From NCBI RefSeq assembly GCF_018446385.1, contig NC_055989.1:134071004-134135003 (forward strand): a stretch of DNA of 64,000 bases. The letters are read 5' to 3'. The notes under the pieces are model-generated. The model was given only the letters and a program-made list of their open reading frames with translations. It made no database searches and was not told the DNA's origin. The DNA comes from Zingiber officinale. Lineage: Eukaryota > Streptophyta > Magnoliopsida > Zingiberales > Zingiberaceae. The position numbers and the translations under genes were made by a program. Positions within the stretch are counted from its first letter, which is position 1. Each line of letters begins with the position of its first letter. This document shows positions 1 to 10,860 of this stretch, in pieces.

Positions 1-156
1 AACCGGTCCTTTCTTAAGATTGATACATTTGCAACAAGGACAATGAATATCATTGGGGTCAATATTGGGATTCTGCAAACAATTTCTAATGAATTGTTCC
101 ACACCCTCCTCATACTCTTTGGACCTTCTATCCAAGTATATCCAGGTTTTATCCAT
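1..156 (-). CDS. CACTA (En/Spm-type) transposase, N-terminal part, runs off the window
   Basis: Seen: the minus strand opens at an ATG at 156 and stays open for 52 codons to the window edge. The start reads MDKTWIYLDRRSKEY, followed by a Cys-rich end HCPCCKCIN. Known: this W-x-YLDRRS-x-EY-x-GV-x-F ... CPC-x2-C-x-N pattern is the transposase-associated domain (PF13963) found at the N-terminus of plant CACTA/En-Spm TNP2-type transposases. It lies inside a CACTA element whose 5' terminus is near 1600, with a long leader between. Only the first domain is visible, so intactness cannot be judged. The ORFs on the plus strand here (53-328 and others) are shadows. Confidence 0.8.
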   Translation of the reverse strand, partial: MDKTWIYLDRRSKEYEEGVEQFIRNCLQNPNIDPNDIHCPCCKCINLKKGPV

Positions 157-1344
157 TTCAATCAAGCAAAATCTCCAAACAAATGGGTCAAAATCTGAAG
201 ATATTAAAGTGAATAAACAAAAGTTAAAAAAACAAATACAACATTTGTGTTCAAAATGTAAAATCCATGAAACTTTAATTTGTAAAATCTATTGCAATAA
301 GTCATATAGTGACACACAAAAATTGTAGAAGTCATGCGACACACAAAAAAAATGAACACACAAAAAAATCATATATTGACACCCAATTTTAGAAGTCATG
401 TGAGGCTTTCATATATTGTCATGATTGAGATGAAATTCTTCGAACACATACTACAACAAGATATCCTTGAGGTTTTCATGACACAAGCAAGAGAAGCATT
501 CTCAAAAGCAATAGCCAATAGCATATCAATCAAATATAAGAATGCAGTATCTTTATCATCATATTGGCTTTAATTTGCTCTAAGTGTCATTATTATTTGT
601 CTCTTAATTCTTTGAAGGATAACTTGGAAAAACATCCAAAAGTTACTGTACTTGATCCAGCTACCATAAAACTTTTGCAAATCGCCAATCAATACCAAAT
701 ACAAAATACTAATTATGCTTTGGATAGGAAATTACATCTTCAATGATGTTACTATAAGCACTATAAAAAAATCACAATACCAGGACCTTTAGAGCAGAAT
801 CATGTATTGACAAGAAAAATCAACAGAATCATGTATTGACAAGAAAAATAACCCTAACAAGAATAAGAACTAAATCACCCTAACACTTTATGATTGATCA
901 AAAACACTTAATAATAGGACCTTTGGAGCATCTTAGTAGTTCATTATACAAAAAAAAAAAAAAAATCCATGGGAGAATCAGAAACATAACGGAGAGGCAG
1001 AGAGGAAAGGAAAGAAGGGGTCGGTAAGGGAACAAAACCTAGCGTTGTAGAGAGGAAAGGATCTCCGTGCGTTGGGGTGGGAGGTGGGACTCGAAGGTCG
1101 CTGGGTGAAGTGGATCTCCGTACGTGACAAGGGGGAGTCGAAGATCGCCTGGTGAGATGCGAAACGGCGGAAAAAAGGAGGAGGGAAGAGGCGCCAGGTG
1201 CGTCGGGCGAAAAAACACGAACAAGGGAAGAGGGAAGAGGCGCGCTGGGTGAGAACCGAAACGGCAAAAAATTGGTTAAGAGGGAGTAGGGTTTGGTTCG
1301 CATGCGTGGAAAATATTAACCAGTTCAATAGGGAAATTTTTTAA

Positions 1345-1600
1345 AATCAGTTCAAAGTTATTACTTCACCACTTAAATATATTAGTTTGATATTGTAACT
1401 TTTTACTTCATCATATTTATATTATGAAGTAAAATATTAGATAAAATTAGAAGTGAGCCCCGCCTTTTTTAATCTATGAAGCCTAAAATAGTATTTACTA
1501 CATCAAATTTATTATCGAAGTTGATTATAATATATTACTTCAAAAATACTGATTGCCGAAGTAAATAATTGCGAAGTCTATTCCAGATTTTCACATAGTG
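1345..1600 (-). repeat. CACTA terminus and subterminal TTACTTC/GAAGTAA repeats
   Basis: Seen: the terminal CACTATGTGA lies at 1591-1600. Inside it are many short copies, in both orientations, of a TTACTTC/GAAGTAA motif, for example near 1360, 1405, 1425, 1532, 1558 and 1572. Known: CACTA elements carry subterminal repeats that bind their own transposase. Inference: this motif is the binding repeat of this family. Confidence 0.65.
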
Positions 1601-1684
1601 TTTGTCATCTAAAGTATGAGGGACTGGAGGTGCGAGTACTCCAAAGAGACTAGTGATGTACTCATCTAGCTCTGCCTCCTCTCC

Positions 1685-2890
1685 TAGAGATGGATCAGGC
1701 TGATCCTAGGCCATAGGATTAGGCTGGGGTTGGGCTGCCGGATCAGGTGGAGGTTGAGCGATTGGGTTAAGCTGGTGTTGGGCCTCTCTCCTCCAAGATA
1801 GGACACTCTCATCATCTATATGTACACCGGCTAAGGAGAATTTCCTAGCACCTACCATATCAAACTCATTTAGGTCTCTAACATCACCTGTGGTGACATT
1901 AACGCCCAATGAGGCTATATAGGAGATCAAAATGTAGTAATAGGGCATGTGGACCCGTCGGCTAGTGGTAATACCAGCTGAATATAGGATGATATGAAAT
2001 ATGTACAAACTAATGTCTATATTTAATCTATGACATAATGCATAAAGGAGAAATGAATGAAAAGGACGCATTATCGCTATGTCGCGAGTGGTCAGAGGCA
2101 AAATGCATATGACTAGGACCCTATAAAGGGCATAGTCTTGGACTCTAAGGGTGACAGATCTAAATAAGGTTACAGTTAGTGTACGCTGACCCCCAAAAAA
2201 ATATGAATAGATTATATCGAGCGTGATATGTGAGTAGGGATAACCAAATGATGGATCTTGAGGGGGGTAGCACTGGAAGGGACATGCGGATGGACGTCAT
2301 CCCAAACAGTCCCGAATAATAGGGATAACGTAATATCCATACCGGTGACCTAGTGGTGTAGGTACAATTATTGACTCTAACTAGGTTGTTATACAACTTA
2401 GCACACAGACCTATGTTGACTGAACTAGAGCAATAAACTAAACGCTGCAAGCTGTAATAGTCAATAACTTCTGCAGATGGAATGCATGATCGCATGAAAA
2501 AATATCTATCTAAATATCTAGAAGGTAAATGAACGTATATAGTAGAGGAAAACCTAATCCTAAGTTCATCAGTGGAAAACCTAGGGTCTGTACTAGCAGT
2601 CGAGGGGCCAGCACTAGGATGTGATCGTTTCCTAATTAACAAATAACATCCTAATGTTAAAATTCTAAGCAACAAAAAAATAAAAAAAAATAAGGTTTAG
2701 GTTTAAAAATTTACTGACGCATTGTGAATATTTATAAAAGAATTGACGACTTCGGTTGATCTGCAATGCACGACTTGAGAATCAAAGGAGAAAAGTTTTA
2801 AGAAGTTGATTTTTTTTTTTATTTTCCTGCTTTTGCTCGTAAAGCCCGGTGAGGGGCCTTTTGCAAAAGAGAAAAGGGAGAGTGACAATG
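1685..2890 (-). pseudogene. Decayed plant transposon-type protein gene (PF20167-like)
   Basis: Seen: minus-strand coding-like sequence in two main blocks. One (2675-2160) holds a region after KRSHPSAGPSTAS with FMRSCIPSAEVIDYY. The other (about 2150-1706) reads LYRVLVICILPLTTRDIAIM and ends in a Gln/Pro-rich tail with repeated NP-x-AQP. A stop and frame change separate them near 2155. A basic N-terminal piece (2888-2800) and a T-rich intron-like stretch (2620-2700, ending in AG) precede them. Known: an LHxIL-like segment, then a TRDxxIM segment and a MPYxxLIxxI-GV segment, is typical of the abundant plant putative-transposon proteins. Assignment is by motif order, not alignment, and the copy is broken. 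Confidence 0.4.
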
Positions 2891-2929
2891 GGAGGGAATG
2901 CCCGCTTACCCCCTTAAATATAGTTGTTC

Positions 2930-5575
2930 CACCGTATGTGTATAAATAACCAGTCTAAAATTGATCTTTATGTAGATCAGATAAATATTCTATATCTGCA
3001 TAATTAATTAACTCTAAAGTAGACATATTAGAATAAAACAAACTCAAATTGATGGTACCTTGAAGATACTTAAATATATATTGAATTACATTCCAATGCC
3101 TATGTGTTGGAGAAAAATTATATCTTGCTAATTAATTTATAGCAAATGTTATATCTGGTCTTGTACTATTAGTAAGATATATTAATGCACCAATGCACTT
3201 AAATACGGTAGTTCAGGATCAAGTAGTTCTTCACCATTTTAACTATGTCGAAAAGGGTCTTTGTTCACATCAAGCGAGAAAACAAATGTCGAGGAACTTA
3301 ATTGATGAACTTTATTTATATAAAATTATTTTAAGACCTTTAGAGTATAAGCTGATTGATGGATAAAAATTCCATCTATAAAATATTCGATATGTAATCC
3401 AACACAACTTCATTTTTTTAAAAAAACTTTCATCTTGAATTCCCTTTTCAAGATATCAACTATATTTAGAAATTCTTCGATACTTCCAATGACATTCAAA
3501 TCATCAACATATATATACAACAATAATGATAAACTTTGGTCCATCTTTTTTTATAAAAACACATGGACAAATTGGATCATTTTGATATTTGTGTTGCACC
3601 AAATAATCACTTAAGACGTTTATACTGCATACGTCCAAATTACTTCAATCCATACAATGTTCTTTGTAATTTAATGGAATAAATATGTTTAAAATTTGAA
3701 CTTGATGTTGCTGCATCATGAGCCCTTCAAAAATGTTCATATAAATATCATTTTCAAGTTTTTCATATAAATAAGTTGTTACTATATCCATCAAATGCAT
3801 TTCAATCTTTTCTTGTATTGTCATACAAAGAAGATATCGAAATGTGATTGCATCCATTACAGGGGAATATGTTTTTTCATAGTCAATATCAGGCTTTTGA
3901 GAAAAAATTTGTTCCAGTAAATGAGCTTTATATATTATTATTTTATTTTTCTCATTTCACTTTTGTATAAAAATCCATTTGTTTCTAAGGGGTTACACCT
4001 TTGGTGTTTGGACTACAAGTCCAAAAACCTTATGTTTTGCAAGTGAGTTTAATTTCTCTTGAATTGCATCTATCCGTTTTGGCCAATCATGCATACTACC
4101 ACATTGTTCAATAGATTTAGATTCTTGATCCTCATTTTCATAAATAATATCAAGTGCTACACTGTATGCGAATTTATTATCGGCAACTAATTTTGATCAA
4201 TTCAATGTCTTCCCCATCTTGATATAATTTATTGAGATCTTTTTTTTTATTTTCAAGTATCTAGACCTTCTTCTAGGGTTTTATCAATAGTTATATATGT
4301 TAGTCATCTCTACAGGAGATTGAGTCGTTTCAAAATGAACATCTTGATTAGTTGCTCCTTTTCTTTTTCAAAGATTTTTATCTTTAGAACCAATCAGTCT
4401 ATCACACTTTATGCGAGTAGTAGTCTCATGAATTGATTGTCTAATTGTTTCATCAATATGAGTCAGAACATTAATAGTTGGTATATGTGACTTAGTCACT
4501 CTTTTCAGATTAGTGAATGCATCAAGCAATTCATTTGTAATATTTTGCAAATGTATTACTTCAAGTTCACATTGATTTCTATGAGGATCAAATTGTGATA
4601 ATAATGCATTCCAAGTATCTTCTTTGGAAAACTCTTTATTTTCTCACCCTAACTTTGGAAAAATTGTTTCATTAAAGTGACAGTCGGCAAATTGTATCGT
4701 AATGACATCTCCCCCATTGGTTCCAAATATCTTATAATTGAAGGAGAATCATATCAAACATATATTTTCAATTTCCTTTGGGGTCCCATTTTACAGTGTT
4801 GTAGTGGACTAATTGACACATATATTGTACATCCAAATATTCTCAAATGGGATATATTAGATTGTTAACCAAAAGTCAATTATAAGGAGGAGAATATATG
4901 ATAATTGGTTGGCCTGATAAGTATAAGTGTCGCTGATGCAAAATAGCATGTCTCCAAATGGATTTAGGGGGCTTAGTTCTCATAATCAAGGTCTAGCTAT
5001 TAATTGGAGGTGTTTGATAAATGATTTAGCTAAACCATTTTGTGACATAAGCAATAGGATGTTCAACAGTTATCCCAATAGACATACAACAATCGTTAAA
5101 TACTTGGGATGTAAATTCACTAGCATTATCAAGATGTATTTTCTTGATAGAATATTCTAAAAATTGTGCTCTCAATCAAATTATTTAAATGGTCCATATG
5201 GTGGATGAATAGGCCCATATATGTCACCTTGTATAAATTCTAGAAATACAGGAGATTTAATTCCAACTTTATATGGTGACGACCGCATAATAAGTTTTCC
5301 TTGAGAATAAGTAGCATATGAGAATTTATTAAATTGAAGATTTTGGGTGTCCTATGAATTCTTGATAATTTTTTAAAATATTATAAAACTAGGATGTTCC
5401 AACCGATCATACTAAAGTATAAAATCATTTGAGTCGGTAAACATTGGGTTTATTGTTGCATTTGTTTCTACCGCATATGTTATTGTGTAGTACAAATCAG
5501 ATGAAAAGCAGGTAATCTTTCATATATGTGTTTCTTACCCAACATTAATTTTGTAATATAGAGATATTCAATATT
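2930..5575 (-). pseudogene. Old Copia retrotransposon relic: integrase to RNase H part of pol
   Basis: Seen: reading down the minus strand from 5575, the pieces follow Copia order. First is the pre-integrase stretch ENIEYLYITK-x-LPAF (5575-5480), then integrase (about 5450-4650), then a linker with LDAFTNLKRVTKSHIPT and RLIGSKDKNL (4550-4368). Next comes reverse transcriptase with MHLMDIVTTYLYEKLENDIY (3857-3645) and a YVDD-type region near 3510. Last is an RNase H-like stretch (about 3230-2930). Many stops and frame changes interrupt it, so it is dead. Its upstream half (gag-protease) is at 11133-12662; the gap was made by later insertions of an LTR element and a SINE. No LTRs of its own were recognised. 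Confidence 0.85.
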
Positions 5576-5580
5576 CTCAT

Positions 5581-7009
5581 TGATTCGGATGCAGGTTAGG
5601 ATATATAAGGGAGGGGGCATTTGGGTCATTTCATGCATTAGGGTTTTAGTGCTTTTAAAGAAGCACTGTTCACAGGGAAAAGGGGGGGGATTCGTGCTTG
5701 GGAGCCGCCAGGAGTAGTATCTTCTTCCTCCCTCTCGGGCTTCTCGCCGACGTTGGCGCCGACTGCCGGCCTCCGCCTCCTCTCCTCCCCCTCCGGCTGC
5801 AAGCACCTCCTCTTCTCCTTGCTTACGCGCGCTGTCGCAAGCTCTCTCGCCTTCGCCACTTTGCTCTTCGCCGGCCCTCGCCGCGGCTCCTCTTCTCCTC
5901 CTCGTGAGGTCGCCACCGGATGGGCGCGATGCCGCCTCCCGCGGCCGGCGCAGCCTCCTGCGGCCAACGCTGCTGCCTCCTGCGGCCAACCCCGCTGCCT
6001 CCTGCGGCCGGCGCCGCCTCCTGCGGCCGCTGCCTCCTCCTTTCCCGGCCACTGCCACCTTCTCCCGCAGCCGCTATCGTTGTCGTTGCCTCCGGTAGGC
6101 GCTACTGCCTCAAGCAGGAGCCAGCCGCTGCCTCCGGCGGGTGCTGCCGTCCCCGGCGACTAGCACCGTTGTCTCACGCCGCCTCCGGCGGCAATGGATG
6201 CCACTGCCGACGCCCCCAGCGGGCATCGACACTTCTTTCAATGACCACCGGTGCTTCCCGCCGCTGCCACCGACGCCTACAGCAGGTGTCGGCTCCAGCG
6301 ATAGTCGCTGCCACCTCTAGCGGTCGTCGTTACCCTCCGGGCAGCTGTCATTTGAGTGCTTAGGTTCGTATACTCCGACCTTTGAGTCGAGATGACCTTC
6401 GGCCTGTGAGCCGATGTGGTGCCGGCCATCGAGCCGACGTGTTTCGCTATCTGCACCGCTATTATGTCTATGTGTTATTGGTATTATCCGGCCTGTGTGT
6501 CGTGTTCCAGCCCGCGCGTCGTTGTTATATTCCGGCCTGCGTGCCGATGTCACATGTCGGCCGTGTCGCCGTTGTACTCCGATTGTATCACCTTTCAGAT
6601 CCATGTCGTATTCGGCTCCGTGCCGTCACCTCCGGATCCAGCTCCTCTTCGATCGGCTCAGATGCATCCATTCTTCTGGGTCAGACGACTCGATTAGCAG
6701 CGCGACCGACTCACCGATCCATCGGAGGGCGCCCCCCGGGGCTAGGGTATGTCGCTGTACTCATTTCACACTTATTTTATTGTCCTGTTATTATGTGGAT
6801 GCTTATATGTTCGCGGGACCCACCTCGAGCATCGGGGTACCAGGTATCGGGGTAACCCGGTCGCTGGCTGCAGGGATTGTTGACCAGAGGACTTCCGGAC
6901 GACTTGGTCAACACAGGAGATAGCTCATCAGCAGGGTCATGGGGATGCGGTCAACCTTCCAGACACGTCATTCCGGTAGGTTCGTCTTCTCAGCTTCCCG
7001 ACAGGATCA
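5581..7009 (+). repeat. Left LTR of the 5576-10857 element
   Basis: Seen: 1429 bases ending CGACAGGATCA. The start reads TGATTCGG where the right LTR has TGTGATCCGG, so two bases are missing. A TATATAAGG box lies only about 17 bases inside the LTR (5598-5606). A long GCC/CTG-rich block follows (5700-6330), then a tract shared with the right copy. It carries extra CTGCGGCC-type units relative to the right LTR (about 5965-6010), which accounts for much of the length difference. Confidence 0.9.
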
Positions 7010-7031
7010 AATTGGCGTCGTCTGTGGGAAC
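7010..7031 (+). other. Primer-binding-site region
   Basis: Seen: immediately after the LTR comes ATTGGCGTCGTCTGTGGGAA. Known: TGGCGCCGTCTGTGGGAA-type sequence directly downstream of the 5' LTR is common in plant Ty3/gypsy elements, where a host tRNA primes minus-strand synthesis. I have not identified the tRNA. Confidence 0.7.
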
Positions 7032-7234
7032 ACACCTGGTCTGGAACGTGAAGATGGATGACGCCAGAACTTTCTGTCATCCTCATTACCGCGGTAAATT
7101 CTGAAGAATATATCATATTCTCCTCACTCCACGGGTATTCGGGAGTTGAGGAATTGAGTCAGATTCTCAGCTGGTCGGTAGGTCAGTTTTTTCAGTTATA
7201 CTCTTTCTTTTAGTTATTTAATCTGTCAAAGTTC

Positions 7235-7775
7235 CTCGATGTCGAAGACCCCGTACCGATCGGCCGGGCGTATATTATACGAGCCACGGGCTCGATGTCG
7301 AAGACCTCGTGCTGATCGACCAGGCGTATATTAGCTGAGCCCCGAGCTCGATATCGAAGACCCCGTGCCGATCGGCCGGGCGTATATTATCCGAGCCACG
7401 GGCTCGATGTCGAAGACCCCGTACCGATCGGCCGGGCGTATATTATCCGAGCAACGGACTCGATGTCGAAGACCTGGTGCCAATCGACCGGGCGTATATT
7501 ATCCGAGTCACGGGCTCGATGTCGAAGACCCCGTGCCGATCGGCCGGGCGCATATTATCCGAGCAACGGGCTCGATGTCGAAGACCCCGTGCCGATCGGC
7601 CGGGCGTATATTATCCAAGCCCCGAGCTCGATGACGAAGACCCCGCGCCGATCGGCTGGGCGTATATTATCCGAGCCACGGACTCGATGTCGAAGACCCC
7701 GTGTCGATCGGCCGGGCGTATATTATCCGAGCCCCGAGCTCGATGACGAAGACCCCGCGCCGATCGGCCGGGTTT
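7235..7775 (+). repeat. Tandem array A: about 10 copies of a 56-bp unit
   Basis: Seen: units begin CTCGATGTCGAAGACC and contain GATCGGCCGGGCGTATATTA. Starts fall at 7235, 7291, 7347, 7403, 7459, 7515, 7571, 7627, 7683 and 7739, a constant 56-bp step. Because 56 is not a multiple of 3, the overlapping ORFs cycle through frames and are not coding evidence. Confidence 0.95.
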
Positions 7776-7793
7776 GAGTTATATTTGAAGACC

Positions 7794-8070
7794 GTCGAGC
7801 GGCGACGTTAAACCCTCGTGTCATCAGCTGTCGAGCGGCGACCTTAAACCCTCGCGTCATCGGCGGTCGACCGACGACCATAAACCCTCGCGTCATCGGC
7901 GGTCGAGCGGTGACCTTAAACCCTCGCGTCATCGGCGGTCGAGCGGCGATCTTAAACCCTCGCGTCATCGGCGGTCGAGCGGCGACCTTAAACTCTTGCG
8001 TCATCGGCGGTCGAGCGGCGACCTTAAATCCTCACGTCATCAGCGGTCGAGCGGCGACCTTAAACCCGCG
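7794..8070 (+). repeat. Tandem array B: about 8 copies of a 36-bp unit
   Basis: Seen: units begin GTCGAGCGGCGACCTTAAAC and end CTCGCGTCATCGGCG. Starts are at 7794, 7830, 7866, 7902, 7938, 7974, 8010 and 8046, a constant 36-bp step. There are no intervening unique spacers, so this is not a CRISPR. The 93-aa minus ORF here (MTRGFKVAARPP repeats) is a by-product of the multiple-of-three period. Confidence 0.95.
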
Positions 8071-8099
8071 TCTTCACCGACCGGCTTATCAGAGCATCG

Positions 8100-8375
8100 G
8101 ATATTCTACCTCCCCCATTCAGGGTCGAGCAGTCTTCATGAGCATCTACCTCCCCCAGCCGGAGTCGAGCAATCCTCACGAGCATCTACCTCCCCCATCA
8201 GGGGTCGAACGAGCATCTACCTTCCCCATCAGGGGTCGAGCAGTCTTCACAAGCATCTACCTCCCCCATCAGGGGTCGAGCAGTCTTTACGAGCATCTAC
8301 CTCCCCCATCAAAGGTCGAGCAATCTTCACGAGCATCTATCACCCCTGTTCTGGGTCGAGCAGTCATATCGGATC
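8100..8375 (+). repeat. Tandem array C: about 6 copies of a ~40-bp unit
   Basis: Seen: the unit is GTCGAGCAGTCTTCACGAGC followed by ATCTACCTCCCCCATCAGGG. Starts are near 8124, 8164, 8204 (a short unit), 8235, 8275, 8315 and 8355. Degenerate GTCGAG copies continue to about 8460. The stem GGTCGAGC is shared with array B, suggesting that one array seeded the other. Confidence 0.9.
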
Positions 8376-8479
8376 TTATATCCTTCCTGTTCGAGTTTGA
8401 GCGATCTTTACTAGTCACGGACGTAGCGGAACACTTTATCTGCCCCATTCGGGGTCGAGTCATCGTCGGCAGTCACGAA

Positions 8480-9460
8480 CAAGAGTATCTCCACCGATTT
8501 TGAATCAGGATATCTCATAGGCCTTGCTCTCGTTCGACTCTTGACTTCCGTTTCGGTTTCGCGTGCGATGCACCAGCGCGGCTCACGACTTTCACTTCCA
8601 CGCGCCCTTGACTCACGGCTTACACCTCAGTTCAGTTCATGTGCGATGCGCCCGTTCGGCTCGCAACTTTCATCTTCGTTCGCACTCGATTTCACGGGCT
8701 ATGCTCCCGATTCAGTTTTCAGGCTCTACGCTCGCCCGGTGTTGCTTTGCCTCTCGATCAGTCTCCTGATCACATTTTATGGCCCTCCGACCAGTATTTT
8801 TTTGTCGCCCTGTTGGCGCTTGCCACTCATCCGTCATTTTGCCTGGCACTCATCGTTCGCAGCTCGCTTACTCGTCGCTCTGCCTCGCACTCATCATTAG
8901 TGTTTTACTCTATGTTGTTGCTCGGTCGACACTCATCCCACCCATCGCGTTGATTGGCACTCGCATCTTACTCGTTGCTCGACTCAAAGGCTCTGCTCCT
9001 GTTCACCTTCGATTCTCACAAACTCCACGCCCACTCCGTCTACAGGACTCGCTTGATGTTCTGCCGATCGCTTGGCATTGTGTTCTGTTGCCCTCTCGGC
9101 ATCGTGCCGGCTTCTAACTTGACATCATTTCTCGTGGTTCGCTCGGCGTGGCTACCATCCCCCGCACGACGCGCTCTCGAATTACTCAGTTCTTATTTTT
9201 TCAGTTACCTGATCGACACCTTCTTGATCGCTCACTCAACTCAATCTCCCGCCTTTCTACCCCATCAACACTATCTCCGTTGCCAGACCGCACTATTTCT
9301 CGCCGCTTGCTCACTACTACTTGAGTCATTTTGCCTGGCATCACCACAGTTGCTCGGTCGACGTGATAAGATGAGCACAGTGATCTGATTTCGCGTTCGG
9401 CAGTGATTCTGTTTTGGGATTTGGTCCAGTCAGTCGGACTTGTGCCTCCTTCGACTAGAC
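8480..9460 (+). other. Internal filler of the LTR element, no gene
   Basis: Seen: a pyrimidine-rich stretch with recurring CTCGCACTCAT-like phrases and ORFs of about 100 residues in all three plus frames. None shows a retrotransposon or host domain. The sequence looks like further decayed short repeats. Confidence 0.6.
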
Positions 9461-9474
9461 TTGAAGGGGAGACT
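9461..9474 (+). other. Polypurine tract
   Basis: Seen: TTGAAGGGGAGACT sits directly before the right LTR start TGTGATCCGG. This is the expected position for the plus-strand primer. Confidence 0.75.
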
Positions 9475-10852
9475 TGTGATCCGGATGCAGGTTAGGATAT
9501 ATGAGGGAGGGGGCATTTGGGTCATTTCACGCATTAGGGTTTTAGTGCTTTTAAAGAAGCACTGTTCACAGGGAAAAGGGGGGGGATTCGTGCTTGGGAG
9601 CCGCCAGGAGCTGTATCTTCTTCCTCCCTCTCGGGCTTCTCGCCGGCGCTGGCGCCGACTGCCGGCCTCCGCCTCCTCTCCTCCCCCTCCGGCCGCAAGC
9701 ACCTCCTCTTCTCCCTGCTTACGTGCGCTGCCGCGAACTCTCTCGCCTTCGCCACTTTGCTCTTCGCTGGCCCTCGCCGCGGCTCCTCTTCTCCTCCTCG
9801 TGAGGCCGCCACCGGATGGGCGCGACGTCGCCTCCCGCGGCCGGCGCAGCCTCCTGCGGCCAACGCCGCTGCCTCCTGCGGTCGCTGCCTCCTCCTTTCC
9901 CGGCCACTGCCACCTTCTCCCGCAGTCGCTGCCGTTGCCGCTGCCTCCGGCGGGCGCTACTGCCTCCAGCAGCCGCCGCTGCCTCCTCTCATGGTCGTCG
10001 TCCCCGCCTCTAGCAGTTGCCGCCGCGTCCAGCAGCTGCCGCCGAGTCCAGCGGCCGCCGCCGGGCATCGACACTTCTTTCAACGACCACCGGTGCTTCC
10101 CGCCGCTGTCACTGACGCCTACAGCAGGTGTCAGCTCCAGCGATAGTCGCTGCCACCTCTAGCAGTCGCCATTACCCTCCGGGCAGCTGTCATTTGAGTG
10201 CCTAGGTTCGTATACTCCGACCTTTGAGTCAAGATGACCTTCGGCCTGTGAGCCGATGTGGTGCCGGCCATCGAGCTAACGTGTTTCGCTATCTGCACCG
10301 CTATTATGTCTATGTGTTATTGGTATTATCCGGTCTGTGTGTCGTGTTCCGGCCCGCGCGTCGTTCTTATATTTCGACCTGTGTGCCGATGTCACATGTC
10401 GGTCGTGTCGCCGTTGTACTCCGATTGTATCACCTTTCAAATCCATGCCGTATTCGGCTCCGTGCTGTCACCTCCGGATCCAGCTCCTCTTCGATCGGCT
10501 CAGATGCATCCATTCTTCTGGGTCATGACGACTCGATTAGCAGCGTGACAGACTCACCGATCCATCCGATGACGCCCCCCGGGGCCAGGGTACGTCGCTG
10601 TACTCATTTCGCACTTATTTTATTGTCCTGTTATTATGTGGATTCTTATATGTTCGCGGGACTCACCTTGAGCATCGGGGTACCAGGGATCGGGGCAACC
10701 CGGTCGCTGGCTGCAGGGATTATTGACCAGAGGACTTCCGGACGACTTGGTCAACACAGGAGACAGCTCATCAGCAGGGTCATGGGGATGCAGTCAACCT
10801 TCCAGACACGTCATTCCGGGAGGTTCGTCTTCTCAGCTTCCCGACAGGATCA
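9475..10852 (+). repeat. Right LTR of the 5576-10857 element
   Basis: Seen: 1378 bases with TG...CA ends, matching the left LTR along its whole length with scattered substitutions and a shorter CTGCGGCC-rich block. The TATA-like box reads TATATGAGG here against TATATAAGG on the left. The ORFs at 9430-10162 and 10224-10931 come from this GC-rich repeat and recur in the left LTR. They have no recognisable domain and are rejected as genes. Confidence 0.9.
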
Positions 10853-10860
10853 CTCATTAT

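Larger units (their letters stand above)
1..1600 (-). mobile_element. CACTA DNA transposon, 5' end (truncated by window start)
   Basis: Seen: on the minus strand the element begins with CACTATGTGAAAATC at 1600-1586, the CACTA-type terminus. It continues through an AT-rich subterminal zone and a GC-richer stretch (about 960-1320) that looks like 5' UTR. After about 800 bases of AT-rich non-coding sequence (157-960, probably intron) comes the transposase start at 156. The other end lies outside the window, so neither the second inverted terminus nor the 3-bp target duplication can be checked. The short ORFs at 334-746 and 944-1328 show no recognisable protein and are taken as chance. Confidence 0.75.
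5576..10857 (+). mobile_element. Complete non-coding LTR retrotransposon (LARD-like), 5-bp TSD CTCAT
   Basis: Seen: two long direct repeats (5581-7009 and 9475-10852) are flanked on the outside by the identical pentamer CTCAT (5576-5580 and 10853-10857). A primer-binding-type motif follows the left repeat and a purine tract precedes the right one. The 2.46-kb interior has no gag, protease, integrase or reverse-transcriptase signature, only three tandem arrays and pyrimidine-rich filler. Known: non-coding elements with kilobase LTRs are called LARDs and depend on an autonomous relative for mobility. The post-LTR motif is the form common in plant Ty3/gypsy elements. It interrupts the older Copia relic between its protease and integrase parts. 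GC-rich ORFs in the LTRs are not taken as genes. Confidence 0.9.

Noticed and set aside
5480..6363. Overlapping GC-rich ORFs (Pro/Ala/Arg-rich) on both strands
   Set aside because: They lie in an LTR, recur in altered frames in the other LTR, have no known domain, and come from GCC/CTG-rich repeats.
7794..8070. 36-bp regular repeat resembling a CRISPR
   Set aside because: Units are head-to-tail with no unique spacers, in a plant retroelement.
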